From Streptomyces sp. NRRL S-31 (GTDB taxonomy: Bacteria > Actinomycetota > Actinomycetes > Streptomycetales > Streptomycetaceae): 57,283 nucleotides of DNA. The notes under the pieces were generated by a model. It was not told the origin of the DNA and did no database searches. It was given only the letters and a program-made list of their open reading frames with translations. Where the stretch lies: the NCBI RefSeq assembly GCF_000718775.1, contig NZ_JOCB01000057.1, positions 1 to 57,283 of the forward strand, in the 5' to 3' direction. Below, in pieces: positions 25,573 to 33,630 of this stretch (position 1 is the stretch's first letter; every line of letters begins with the position of its first letter). Position numbers and translations under genes: made by a program.

Positions 25573-27141
25573 ATGGCCGAGCACGAGCATGTACGGGTGG
25601 CGGTGATCGGGTCCGGGTTCGGCGGGCTGGGGGCCGCCGTGCGGCTGCGCCGTGAGGGGATCACGGACTTCGTCGTCCTGGAGCGGGCCGACAGCGTCGG
25701 CGGCACCTGGCGGGACAACAGCTACCCCGGGTGCGCCTGTGACGTGCCCTCGCACCTCTACTCCTTCTCCTTCGCGCCCCATCCGGACTGGCCGCGCACC
25801 TTCTCCGGGCAGCGGCACATCCGCGCCTACCTGGAGCACGTCACCGACCTGTTCGGGCTGCGTCCGCACCTCCGCCTCGACTCCGAGGTCAAGCTGATGA
25901 CCTGGGACAACGAGAACCTGTGGTGGGAGATCGAGACCACCCGCGGTTCGCTGCGCGCCGACGTCGTGGTCTCCGCCACCGGACCGCTGTCCGACCCGAA
26001 GGTCCCCGAGATCCCGGGCCTCGAGACCTTCCCGGGCAAGGTGTTCCACTCCGCCCGCTGGGACCACGACTACGACCTGCGCGGCAAGCGGGTCGCCATG
26101 GTCGGCACCGGCGCCTCGGCGATCCAGATCGTGCCCGCCATCCAGCCGCAGGTCGGCCGGCTCACCCTCTTCCAGCGCACCCCGCCGTGGGTGATGCCCC
26201 GGGTGGACCGCGCCATCAGCGGCGCCGAGCGGTGGCTGCACCGGCGGCTGCCCGTCACCGCCCGGGTCCGGCGCGGACTGCTCTGGGGCATCCGGGAACT
26301 CCAGGTGCAGGCGTTCACCAAGCACCCGGACGAACTCGGCCTCGTCGAGCAGCTCGCCAAGCGCAACATGGCCCGCGCCGTCAAGGACCCGGCGCTGCGC
26401 GCCAAGCTCACCCCGGACTACCGCATCGGCTGCAAGCGGATCCTGCTGTCCAGCACGTACTACCCGGCCCTGGCCCGGCCCAACGTGGACGTCGTGGCGA
26501 GCGGGCTCAGCGAGATCCGCGGATCGACGGTGGTCGCCGCCGACGGCACCGAGGCCGAGGTCGACGCGATCATCTTCGGCACCGGCTTCCACGTCACCGA
26601 CATGCCCATCGCCGAGCGCGTGGTCGGCGCGGAGGGCGTCACGCTGGCGGAGTCCTGGAAGAGCGGCATGCGGGCGCTGCGCGGCGCCGCGGCGGCCGGG
26701 TTCCCGAACTGGATGACGATCATCGGGCCCAACACCGGGCTCGGCAACTCCTCGATGATCCTGATGATCGAGTCCCAGCTGAACTACATGGCCGACTACC
26801 TGCGCCAGCTCGACGTGCTCGGCGGCCGGACCGCCCTCGACGCCCGGCCCGCCGCCGTGGACTCCTGGAACCACCGGGTCCAGGAGCGCATGAAGCGGAC
26901 CGTGTGGAACACCGGCGGCTGCACCAGCTGGTACCTGGACGCGAGCGGCCGCAACACCACCATCTGGCCCGGTACGACGACCGAGTTCCGGCGCGCGACC
27001 CAGCGGGTGGACCTGGCCGAGTACGAGGTGATCCGGAAGCCCGCGGCGACGCCCGGTCAGAGGGACGGCGCCCGGACCGACGGCGCCCGCGAGGACGGGG
27101 CCCGCACGGGCGAGGCGCGCACGAGCGGGGCCACCGCATGA
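25573..27141 (+). CDS. Flavin-containing Baeyer-Villiger-type monooxygenase
   Basis: A 522-residue FAD/NADPH monooxygenase. It has the first Rossmann motif GSGFGGLGAA near the N-terminus, GGTWRDNSYPGCACD, the second nucleotide-binding motif VGTGASAIQIVP, and between them the Baeyer-Villiger fingerprint FxGxxxHxxxW at Phe153-Trp163 (FPGKVFHSARW). Such enzymes insert oxygen next to a ketone to give an ester or lactone, or oxidise sulfides. GGAGG 7 nt before the ATG at 25573 fixes the start over the earlier GTG at 25552. The C-terminal about 25 residues are a low-complexity Arg/Thr/Gly tail. It is first in a coupled operon with a hydrolase and an SDR. Confidence 0.92.
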   Translation: MAEHEHVRVAVIGSGFGGLGAAVRLRREGITDFVVLERADSVGGTWRDNSYPGCACDVPSHLYSFSFAPHPDWPRTFSGQRHIRAYLEHVTDLFGLRPHLRLDSEVKLMTWDNENLWWEIETTRGSLRADVVVSATGPLSDPKVPEIPGLETFPGKVFHSARWDHDYDLRGKRVAMVGTGASAIQIVPAIQPQVGRLTLFQRTPPWVMPRVDRAISGAERWLHRRLPVTARVRRGLLWGIRELQVQAFTKHPDELGLVEQLAKRNMARAVKDPALRAKLTPDYRIGCKRILLSSTYYPALARPNVDVVASGLSEIRGSTVVAADGTEAEVDAIIFGTGFHVTDMPIAERVVGAEGVTLAESWKSGMRALRGAAAAGFPNWMTIIGPNTGLGNSSMILMIESQLNYMADYLRQLDVLGGRTALDARPAAVDSWNHRVQERMKRTVWNTGGCTSWYLDASGRNTTIWPGTTTEFRRATQRVDLAEYEVIRKPAATPGQRDGARTDGAREDGARTGEARTSGATA

Positions 27142-28091
27142 ACCGGACCGCCTCCGTCACGAGCGGCCCCTACGCCCCGCCCGCTCCGGCCCGCACCCTC
27201 ACCGCCGTCTCCGCCGACGGCGCCCGGCTGCACGTCGAGGTGCACGGCCCCGAGGACGCGCCCCCCGTCGTCCTCTCCCACGGCTGGACCTGCTCGACGG
27301 CGTTCTGGGCGGCCCAGATACGGGAGCTGGCGGCCGATCACCGGGTGATCGCCTACGACCAGCGGGGGCACGGGCGCAGCCCCGCGAGCCCCGCGTGCAC
27401 GACCCGGGCGCTGGCGGACGACCTCGAAGCGGTGCTCGCCGAGACGCTCGCCCCCGGGGAACGGGCGCTGGTCGTCGGCCACTCCATGGGCGGCATGACG
27501 GTCATGGCCGCGTCCGAGCGCCCCCGTTTCCGGGAGCACGCCGCCGCGGTCCTGCTGTGCAGCACGGGCAGTTCGCGGCTGGTCGCCCAGGCGCGTGTGG
27601 TGCCGTTGCGCGCCGGGCGCGTGCGCACCTGGCTCACCGGCCGCGTCCTCGGTTCGCGCGCTCCCCTCGGACCGGTCACGCCGGTCGCGCGGCGCGTCCT
27701 CAAGTACGCCACGATGGGCGCCGGTTCCGCCCCGGACCGGGTGGAGGCGTGCGCGCGGATCGTGCACGCCTGTCCGCGCGCCGTGCGCCACGCCTGGTCG
27801 GCCGTCCTCGCGGCGCTCGATCTCGACGACGGGGTACGGCGGTTGGACGTGCCCACCGCGGTGCTGAACGGCGCCTCCGACCGGCTCACGCCCCCGGTGC
27901 ACGCCCGCGCGCTGGTCGCCGCGCTGCCGCGCTGCGTCGGCCACACCGAGCTGCCCGGCATCGGCCACATGACCCCCGTCGAGGCTCCCGAGCCGGTGAC
28001 CGCCATGATCCGGGAGCTCGTCACCACACACGTCACCGGGGCCGCATCCGGGCACGGTGCCACCCCGGCGCAGATCAAGGAGGGCGCATGA
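27138..28091 (+). CDS. Alpha/beta hydrolase
   Basis: A 317-residue alpha/beta-hydrolase-fold enzyme. The oxyanion region VVLSHGWTCS, nucleophile elbow GHSMGGM, acid NGASDRLTPP and histidine GIGHMTP form a complete triad. No signal peptide, so cytoplasmic. The ATG overlaps the monooxygenase stop (ATGA), and its own stop overlaps the SDR start in the same way, so the three proteins should be made in similar amounts. As the partner of a Baeyer-Villiger enzyme, it probably cleaves the ester or lactone product. Substrate size is unknown; the long cap region (about 145-235) suggests a bulky one. Confidence 0.9.
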   Translation: MNRTASVTSGPYAPPAPARTLTAVSADGARLHVEVHGPEDAPPVVLSHGWTCSTAFWAAQIRELAADHRVIAYDQRGHGRSPASPACTTRALADDLEAVLAETLAPGERALVVGHSMGGMTVMAASERPRFREHAAAVLLCSTGSSRLVAQARVVPLRAGRVRTWLTGRVLGSRAPLGPVTPVARRVLKYATMGAGSAPDRVEACARIVHACPRAVRHAWSAVLAALDLDDGVRRLDVPTAVLNGASDRLTPPVHARALVAALPRCVGHTELPGIGHMTPVEAPEPVTAMIRELVTTHVTGAASGHGATPAQIKEGA

Positions 28092-28972
28092 GCAGGGTCA
28101 GCCTCGAAGGACAGGTCGCGGTCGTCACGGGAGCGGCGCGCGGCGTGGGGGAGCTGCTGGCGCGCAAGCTGTCCGCGCGCGGTGCGAAGGTCGCGCTGGT
28201 CGGACTGGAGGAGGAGGCGCTCAAGGAGGTCTCCGGGCGCCTGCACAGCGACAGCGCCTACTGGCACGCCGACGTCACCGACGACGAGACCATGAGCCGG
28301 GTCGCGCGGGAGGTGAAGACGCGGTTCGGGAAGGTCGACATCGTGGTCGCCAACGCCGGTGTGGCGACCGGCGGTCCGTTCGCCGACTCCGACCCGCGGG
28401 CCTGGCGCCGCGTGATCGAGGTGAACCTGATCGGCTCGGCGGTGACCGCGCGCGCGTTCCTGCCGGTGCTGGCCGAGAGCCGGGGCTATCTGCTCCAGAT
28501 CGCCTCGCTCGCGGCGATGACACCGGCGCCGATGATGTCGGCGTACTGCGCGTCCAAGTCGGGTGTGGAGGCGTACGCGCACAGTCTGCGCGCCGAGGTC
28601 GGCCACCAGGGCGTGCGCGTCGGCGTCGGGTACCTGTCCTGGACCGACACCGACATGGTGCGCGGCGCCGACCAGGACGACGTGATGCGCGAGCTGCGGC
28701 AGCGGCTGCCGTGGCCGTCGAACAAGACCTACCCGCTGGGTCCGGCGGTGGACCGGCTCGTCGCCGGGATAGAGCGGCGCTCGGCCCATGTGTACGGGCA
28801 GTGGTGGCTGCGCGGCATGCAGGGCGTGCGCGGTTATCTGCCGGCGCTCATCGGGACGGTCGGGCAGCGCGAGATGAAGCGCTTCGCGCCCCGGCTGCAA
28901 GGGATGAGTTCCGGGCTCGTCGGCGCAGGTGGGGCGGCTGACGAGGCCGCGCGCGCCACGCACCGTAACTGA
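28088..28972 (+). CDS. Short-chain dehydrogenase/reductase
   Basis: A 294-residue SDR with cofactor motif TGAARGVG (residues 15-22), NAG at about 91, catalytic Ser in QIASLAAM and the YCASK active site. The C-terminal 50 residues beyond the core fold (GQWWLRGMQGVRGYLPALIG) are hydrophobic and resemble the membrane-associated extension seen in SDRs linked to lipid-like ketones. ATG overlaps the hydrolase stop. In the operon it could oxidise an alcohol to the ketone used by the monooxygenase, or reduce a product. Confidence 0.9.
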   Translation: MSRVSLEGQVAVVTGAARGVGELLARKLSARGAKVALVGLEEEALKEVSGRLHSDSAYWHADVTDDETMSRVAREVKTRFGKVDIVVANAGVATGGPFADSDPRAWRRVIEVNLIGSAVTARAFLPVLAESRGYLLQIASLAAMTPAPMMSAYCASKSGVEAYAHSLRAEVGHQGVRVGVGYLSWTDTDMVRGADQDDVMRELRQRLPWPSNKTYPLGPAVDRLVAGIERRSAHVYGQWWLRGMQGVRGYLPALIGTVGQREMKRFAPRLQGMSSGLVGAGGAADEAARATHRN

Positions 28973-29061
28973 TCGACATGCACTCCGTTTTGGGCCGTGT
29001 GAATCTGGTCGAGGCCCCAGCGAGGGGCCGAACCCCCCACTCACCACGGGAGTGAACCCAC

Positions 29062-29268
29062 ATGGGTATGAAGGACCAGATGCAGGACAAGTCGCGTCAG
29101 GCCAAGGAGAAGGCGGGCCAGGCCCGCGAGAAGGCCGGACAGCGTGGCCAGCAGGACCGTCCGGGGCAGTCGCAGTCGCAGCGCGAGCGCGGCGGCCAGA
29201 ACCACCGTGACATCGAGGACACGCAGCGCCAGGTCGAGGACCGCTTCGACCAGGACTACGACGCGTAA
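29062..29268 (+). CDS. Small highly charged, probably disordered protein
   Basis: A 68-residue protein rich in Lys, Arg, Glu, Gln and Gly, with imperfect repeats (QAKEKAGQ, QAREKAGQ) in the first half and an acidic end (DRFDQDYDA). GGGAG lies 9 nt before the ATG. The repeats resemble LEA/CsbD-like stress proteins, but no domain is assigned. No signal peptide or hydrophobic stretch. It is separated from the SDR by about 90 nt, and a hairpin follows its stop. Confidence 0.65.
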   Translation: MGMKDQMQDKSRQAKEKAGQAREKAGQRGQQDRPGQSQSQRERGGQNHRDIEDTQRQVEDRFDQDYDA

Positions 29269-29304
29269 CCACCGCGCTCGGCCCAGGCCGGACTGATGTG
29301 ACGA

Positions 29305-29334
29305 GGGGTGCCCTTCCCGGCGGAGGGGCACCCC
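29305..29334. terminator. Hairpin between the small charged protein and tricorn genes
   Basis: GGGGTGCCC pairs with GGGCACCCC over a 12-nt loop, between two convergent genes. No U-tract. Confidence 0.55.
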
Positions 29335-29410
29335 GCGTCGTGGGGCCGGGCCGCGGGCGGGGCCGCGGGTCCTGCCGGGCCGTTCTCGCGCGGGTCCTCT
29401 CGCGCGGGTC

Positions 29411-32400
29411 CTACCGGCCGTCCCTGGGCGGCAGTTTGGGCCGGGTCCGGTTCGGTACGTCGCCGCGGTCCGGGGGGACGGCCGCGGGGTCGGACTCCAG
29501 CAGCTCCAGCGCCAGCCGGACCGCCTCGCCGAGGACGGGGTAGCGGCCCTCCGCCCAGTCCAGCGGGGTGCGCAGTATCTCCACGTCGGGAGTGACGCCG
29601 TGGTTCTCGACGGACCAGCCGTAGGCGTCGAACCAGGCCGCGTTCATCGGCACGGTGATGACCGTGCCGTCGCCGAGCCGGTGCCGGCCGGTCATGCCGA
29701 CGACCCCGCCCCAGGTGCGCTGGCCGACGACCGGGCCGAGCCTGAGCAGCTTGAAGGCGGCGGTGATCATGTCCCCGTCGGAGGACGTCGCCTCGTCCAC
29801 CAGGGCGACCACCGGGCCGCGGGGGGCGTTGGAGGCGTACGACACCGGTTGGGCGTCCCGGGTCAGGTCCCAGCCGAGGATCTTCCGGGTCAGCTTCTCC
29901 ACGACGAGTTCGCTGATGTGGCCGCCCGCGTTGCCGCGCACGTCCACGATCAGCGCGGGCCGTGACACCTCCATGCGCAGGTCGCGGTTGAACTGGGCCC
30001 AGCCGGAGCCGCCCATGTCGGGGATGTGCAGATAGCCGCAGGTGCCGTCGCTCAGCTCCCGCACCACCTGGCGGCGCTTGGCCACCCAGTCCTGGTAACG
30101 CAGCGGCCGTTCGTCGACGAGCGGGACGACCGCGACCCGGCGGGGCCGCCCGCCGCCTCGCGCGGAGCCTTCCGTGGAGTCCTCAACGGGAGCGGAACCT
30201 TCCGGGGGCCCTTCCGCGGGGCCTTCCGCGGGGACGAAGGTCAGCTCCACGGTCGTGCCGCCCGCCCCGGCCAGCAGCGGGTACGGGCCGGTCAGCGGGT
30301 CGACCGGGCGGCCGTCCACATGGGTCAGGGCGGCGCCCTCACGGATGCCCATGCCGGCCAGCGGGGAGCGGGCCTTGGAGTCGGAGGAGTCGCCGGCCAG
30401 GATGCGCCGGACCACCCAGCGGCCGTCGAAGCGGACGAAGTTGGCGCCCAGCAGTCCCTGGAGGCGCTGGTAGTGGGGCGGGCCCTCGTTGCGGCGGGCG
30501 GCGGTGACGTAGGCGTGGGAGGTGCCGAGTTCGCCCAGCACCTCGCGGAGCAGGTCGGCGAACTCGTCGGGGGAGGCGACCCGTTCGACCAGCGGGCGGT
30601 ACTGGGCGAGGACCGCGTCCCAGTCGATGCCGCTCATGCCCGGGTCCCAGAAGTAGGCGCGGATCAGGCGCCCCGCCTCGTCGTACGCCTGGCGCCACTC
30701 TGCGGGCGGGTCGACCTCGTGCAGGATGCGGCGCGCGTCGATCCAGACCGTCGTGTCGGCGTCGCCGACCTCGGTCGACGGCACCGCCCGCAGCTCTCCC
30801 TCGTCCACCACGACCAGCCGGGTGCCGTCGCCGCTCACCGTGAACCAGTCCAGGTGGCCGACGAGTTCGGACTTCTTCGCCTTGGTGATGTTGAAGTACT
30901 CCAGCGTGGGACGCCCGCTGATGTCGGCCGGGTTGACGAAGGTCTCCCCGAGCGCGCCGGAGATCGGCCAGCGCAGCCAGACCAGACCGCCGCCCGCGAC
31001 CGGGTACAGCCCGGAGTACTTGGAGGCGATGACCGGGAACGGGGTGACCCGGTTCGCCAGCCCCTCCACCTCGACCGTCACCGCGCCGGCCTCGCCGGTC
31101 TCCTCGTCCTCCAGCGGGTCGAGCCCGCCGGCGGCCGGGCGGCCCTCGGGGCTCAGGGCGAAGGGGGAGGGGGTCGCCGAGGAGAGCGGGACGAGGTAGG
31201 GGCGGCAGCCGAGCGGGAAGGACAGGTCGCCGGTGTGCACGTCGTAGACCGGGTCGAAGCCGCGCCAGGAGAGGAAGGCGAGGTAGCGGCCGTCGCGGGT
31301 GAAGACGGGGTTCTCGTCCTCGAAGCGGCCGTTGGTGACGTCCACGATCAGCCGGTCCTTGATCCGGGCCAGCTTGATCTGGCGCAGCGAGCGGCCGATG
31401 CCGGGGTGCGACCAGGTGAGCCAGGAGCCGTCGGGGGAGAAGGCGAGATCGCGGACCGGGCCGTTGAGGGAGTGGATCAGCTCGGTGACCCCGTCCGCCT
31501 CCGTTCCCGGCGCGGCCCCCGCCTCCGTGACCGCCCCCGTCCCCGTCTCTGTCTCTGTCTCCGTCTCATCGGGTACGTCGATCAGCAGCAGCCGCCCGTC
31601 GTGCGAGGCCACCGCCAGCCGTTCGCCCAGCGGGTCGCAGGCCAGCTCCAGGACGCGGCCCAGCGCGCCCGAGGCCAGCCGGAGGGGCGGGCGGTCACCC
31701 GTCGCGCGGGGGAGCTGGGCGATCTCGACGGCGTCCGCGCCCTCGGCGTCGGTGACGTAGGCGAGCCGGCCGGTCGAGCCCAGCATCTCGGGCAGCCGCA
31801 CCCGCACGCCGGGCGTGTCGGCGATGGTGCGGGCGGGTCCGTCGCGGTGGGTGAGCCAGTACAGGCTGCCGCGGACGACGACCGCGCTGGCCCGGCCGGT
31901 CTCGTCCACGGAGATGCCGTCGACGTTCTGCGCGGCCGGTACCGGGTAGGGGCGGCGGCCGGTGCGCGGCCCGGCGAGCCGGATGTCGAGCCGGCGCGGT
32001 TCGCCGCCCGGGGAGAAGTCGTCCACCAGCCACAGGTCGCCCGCGCACTGGTAGACCACCCGGCTGCCGTCCCCGGCGGCGTGCCGGGCGTAGAAGGCGT
32101 CGTGGTCGGTGTGGCGGCGCAGGTCGGTGCCGTCGTGGGCGCAGGAGTAGAGGTTGCCGACGCCCTCGTGGTCGGAGAGGAAGGCGATCCGGCCGGCGAC
32201 GAACATGGGGCAGGTCAGATGTCCGTCGAGGTCGGACAGCAGGCGCTGTCCGTGCAGCCAGAGGCGGCCGGTGGCGCCGCCGCGGTACCGCTTCCAGGAG
32301 GCGGGTTCGTGCGGCGGGGTGCCGGTGAGCAGCAGGGTCTTGTGCTGTCCCTCGACGTCGGCGACCTGGATGTCGGAGACCGGGCCCCAGGGCAGCCGCC

Positions 32401-32785
32401 TGCCCGGATCGCCGTCGGGCGGCACCTTGTAGGCCCAGGTGAAATGGGAGAAGGGCTGGCCGTGGGAGGCGACGGCCAGGATGTCGCCCTCCGGGGTCCA
32501 GCCGCAGACCTGGGTGTCGACGCTGCCCCAGTACGTCAGCCGGCGCGCCGGTCCGCCCGCCACGTCGACGAGGTGGATCTCGGGGACCAGGCTGCGCCAG
32601 GTGGTGTACGCGATCCGGCGGCCGTCCGGGCAGAAGCGCGGGTGGCCGGTCTTGGTGCGGTCCGCGGTGAGCCGCCAGGCGCGGCCGGGCGCGTCGAGGG
32701 GGGCCAGCCAGAGATCGTCCTCGGCGACGAAGCAGAGCAGGTCACCGCTGAGATGGGGAAGGCGCAGATAGCTCACTCTCCCCAT
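29411..32785 (-). CDS. Tricorn protease homolog
   Basis: A 1124-residue cytoplasmic self-compartmentalising peptidase that trims oligopeptides released by the proteasome. It begins with WD40-like/beta-propeller repeats (about 1-670; AEDDLWLAPLD, SPDGSWLTWSHPG), then the C1 helical domain, a PDZ domain (about 780-900) and the C2 S41-type catalytic domain. Expected catalytic residues are His757 in GTSHAY and Ser1002 in TSSDGD, followed by Asp1003. An insert rich in Glu/Gly/Pro (about 865-895) interrupts the PDZ domain. The start at MGRVSYLR was chosen over the frame's first codon. It is divergent from the TetR gene at 32933 and shares its operator region. Confidence 0.93.
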   Translation of the reverse strand: MGRVSYLRLPHLSGDLLCFVAEDDLWLAPLDAPGRAWRLTADRTKTGHPRFCPDGRRIAYTTWRSLVPEIHLVDVAGGPARRLTYWGSVDTQVCGWTPEGDILAVASHGQPFSHFTWAYKVPPDGDPGRRLPWGPVSDIQVADVEGQHKTLLLTGTPPHEPASWKRYRGGATGRLWLHGQRLLSDLDGHLTCPMFVAGRIAFLSDHEGVGNLYSCAHDGTDLRRHTDHDAFYARHAAGDGSRVVYQCAGDLWLVDDFSPGGEPRRLDIRLAGPRTGRRPYPVPAAQNVDGISVDETGRASAVVVRGSLYWLTHRDGPARTIADTPGVRVRLPEMLGSTGRLAYVTDAEGADAVEIAQLPRATGDRPPLRLASGALGRVLELACDPLGERLAVASHDGRLLLIDVPDETETETETGTGAVTEAGAAPGTEADGVTELIHSLNGPVRDLAFSPDGSWLTWSHPGIGRSLRQIKLARIKDRLIVDVTNGRFEDENPVFTRDGRYLAFLSWRGFDPVYDVHTGDLSFPLGCRPYLVPLSSATPSPFALSPEGRPAAGGLDPLEDEETGEAGAVTVEVEGLANRVTPFPVIASKYSGLYPVAGGGLVWLRWPISGALGETFVNPADISGRPTLEYFNITKAKKSELVGHLDWFTVSGDGTRLVVVDEGELRAVPSTEVGDADTTVWIDARRILHEVDPPAEWRQAYDEAGRLIRAYFWDPGMSGIDWDAVLAQYRPLVERVASPDEFADLLREVLGELGTSHAYVTAARRNEGPPHYQRLQGLLGANFVRFDGRWVVRRILAGDSSDSKARSPLAGMGIREGAALTHVDGRPVDPLTGPYPLLAGAGGTTVELTFVPAEGPAEGPPEGSAPVEDSTEGSARGGGRPRRVAVVPLVDERPLRYQDWVAKRRQVVRELSDGTCGYLHIPDMGGSGWAQFNRDLRMEVSRPALIVDVRGNAGGHISELVVEKLTRKILGWDLTRDAQPVSYASNAPRGPVVALVDEATSSDGDMITAAFKLLRLGPVVGQRTWGGVVGMTGRHRLGDGTVITVPMNAAWFDAYGWSVENHGVTPDVEILRTPLDWAEGRYPVLGEAVRLALELLESDPAAVPPDRGDVPNRTRPKLPPRDGR

Positions 32786-32847
32786 GCTTTTCCGGTCCCA
32801 GGCCGCCAGCAACTTATGGCGCCTTCACGTTCGTGATCCAACACACG

Positions 32848-32869
32848 TACGAAACGGTTTCGTTTCGTA
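32848..32869. promoter_or_regulatory. TetR-type operator, perfect 9-bp inverted repeat
   Basis: TACGAAACG, GTTT, CGTTTCGTA: both arms are exact complements. It lies between the tricorn start (32785) and the TetR start (32933), next to a -10-like TATAAG (32869-32874). Strong candidate for autoregulation by the TetR protein, with possible effect on the MMPL gene and tricorn. Confidence 0.8.
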
Positions 32870-32932
32870 TAAGGACGGGGTATCTTCATGAAGGTACGAA
32901 GACGAAGACTCCGGAGCGGGAAGGTGACGGGC

Positions 32933-33532
32933 ATGACCGAGGCCGTCGCGGCGACTCGTCGCAGCCGGATCACCCCCGAGCGCGAGGCCGAGCTGTACGA
33001 GGCCGTGCTCGACCTGCTCCGGGAGGTCGGCTACGACGCCCTCACCATGGACGCCGTCGCCGCCCGCACCCGGTCCAGCAAGGCCACGCTCTACCGCCAG
33101 TGGGGCGGTAAGGCCCAGCTGGTCGTCATGGCGCTGCGGCACGGCAAGCGCCATGTGGAGGACATCGACACCGGTTCCCTCCGCGGCGATCTGCACGCCC
33201 TCGTGGCGCTGGAGGACGACTGCACCATGGAGCGGAACTCGGCGCTGATGCGGGGTGTCGCCATGGCGATGCACCACAACGACGATCTGCGCCAGGCGTT
33301 CCGTGCGCAGCTCGTGGAACCGGAGATGGGCGGCTTCCGTCAGGTGCTGCAACGCGCGATCGACCGGGGCGAGGTCCGACCGGACTGCCCGGCGATCGAC
33401 TTCCTGCTGCACATGATGGTCGGCGGCTTCGCCACCCGGGCACTCCTGGACGACCAGCCGCCCACCGGAGCCTTCCTCACCTCGTACATCGACGCCGTGG
33501 TCCTCCCCGCCCTCGGCGTTCCCACGAGCTGA
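32933..33532 (+). CDS. TetR family transcriptional regulator
   Basis: A 199-residue repressor. The helix-turn-helix is at about residues 15-60 (ELYEAVLDLLREVGYDALTMDAVAARTRSSKATLYRQWGGKAQL), followed by a TetR_C-type helical ligand domain ending in FLTSYIDAVVLPALG. The perfect palindrome at 32848-32869 upstream is the probable operator. The MMPL exporter gene begins 98 nt downstream on the same strand, the common TetR-exporter layout, so the ligand may be a lipid-like or toxic compound carried by it. GTG at 32924 is an alternative start. Confidence 0.92.
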   Translation: MTEAVAATRRSRITPEREAELYEAVLDLLREVGYDALTMDAVAARTRSSKATLYRQWGGKAQLVVMALRHGKRHVEDIDTGSLRGDLHALVALEDDCTMERNSALMRGVAMAMHHNDDLRQAFRAQLVEPEMGGFRQVLQRAIDRGEVRPDCPAIDFLLHMMVGGFATRALLDDQPPTGAFLTSYIDAVVLPALGVPTS

Positions 33533-33630
33533 ACCCTCCCCAGCACAAGCCCACCACCTGACGTCACCGCTCACGTCGTCGGGCTGATCCCCCCTGCCCA
33601 CACCCACGACCTGACCGGGAGTACGCCTCC

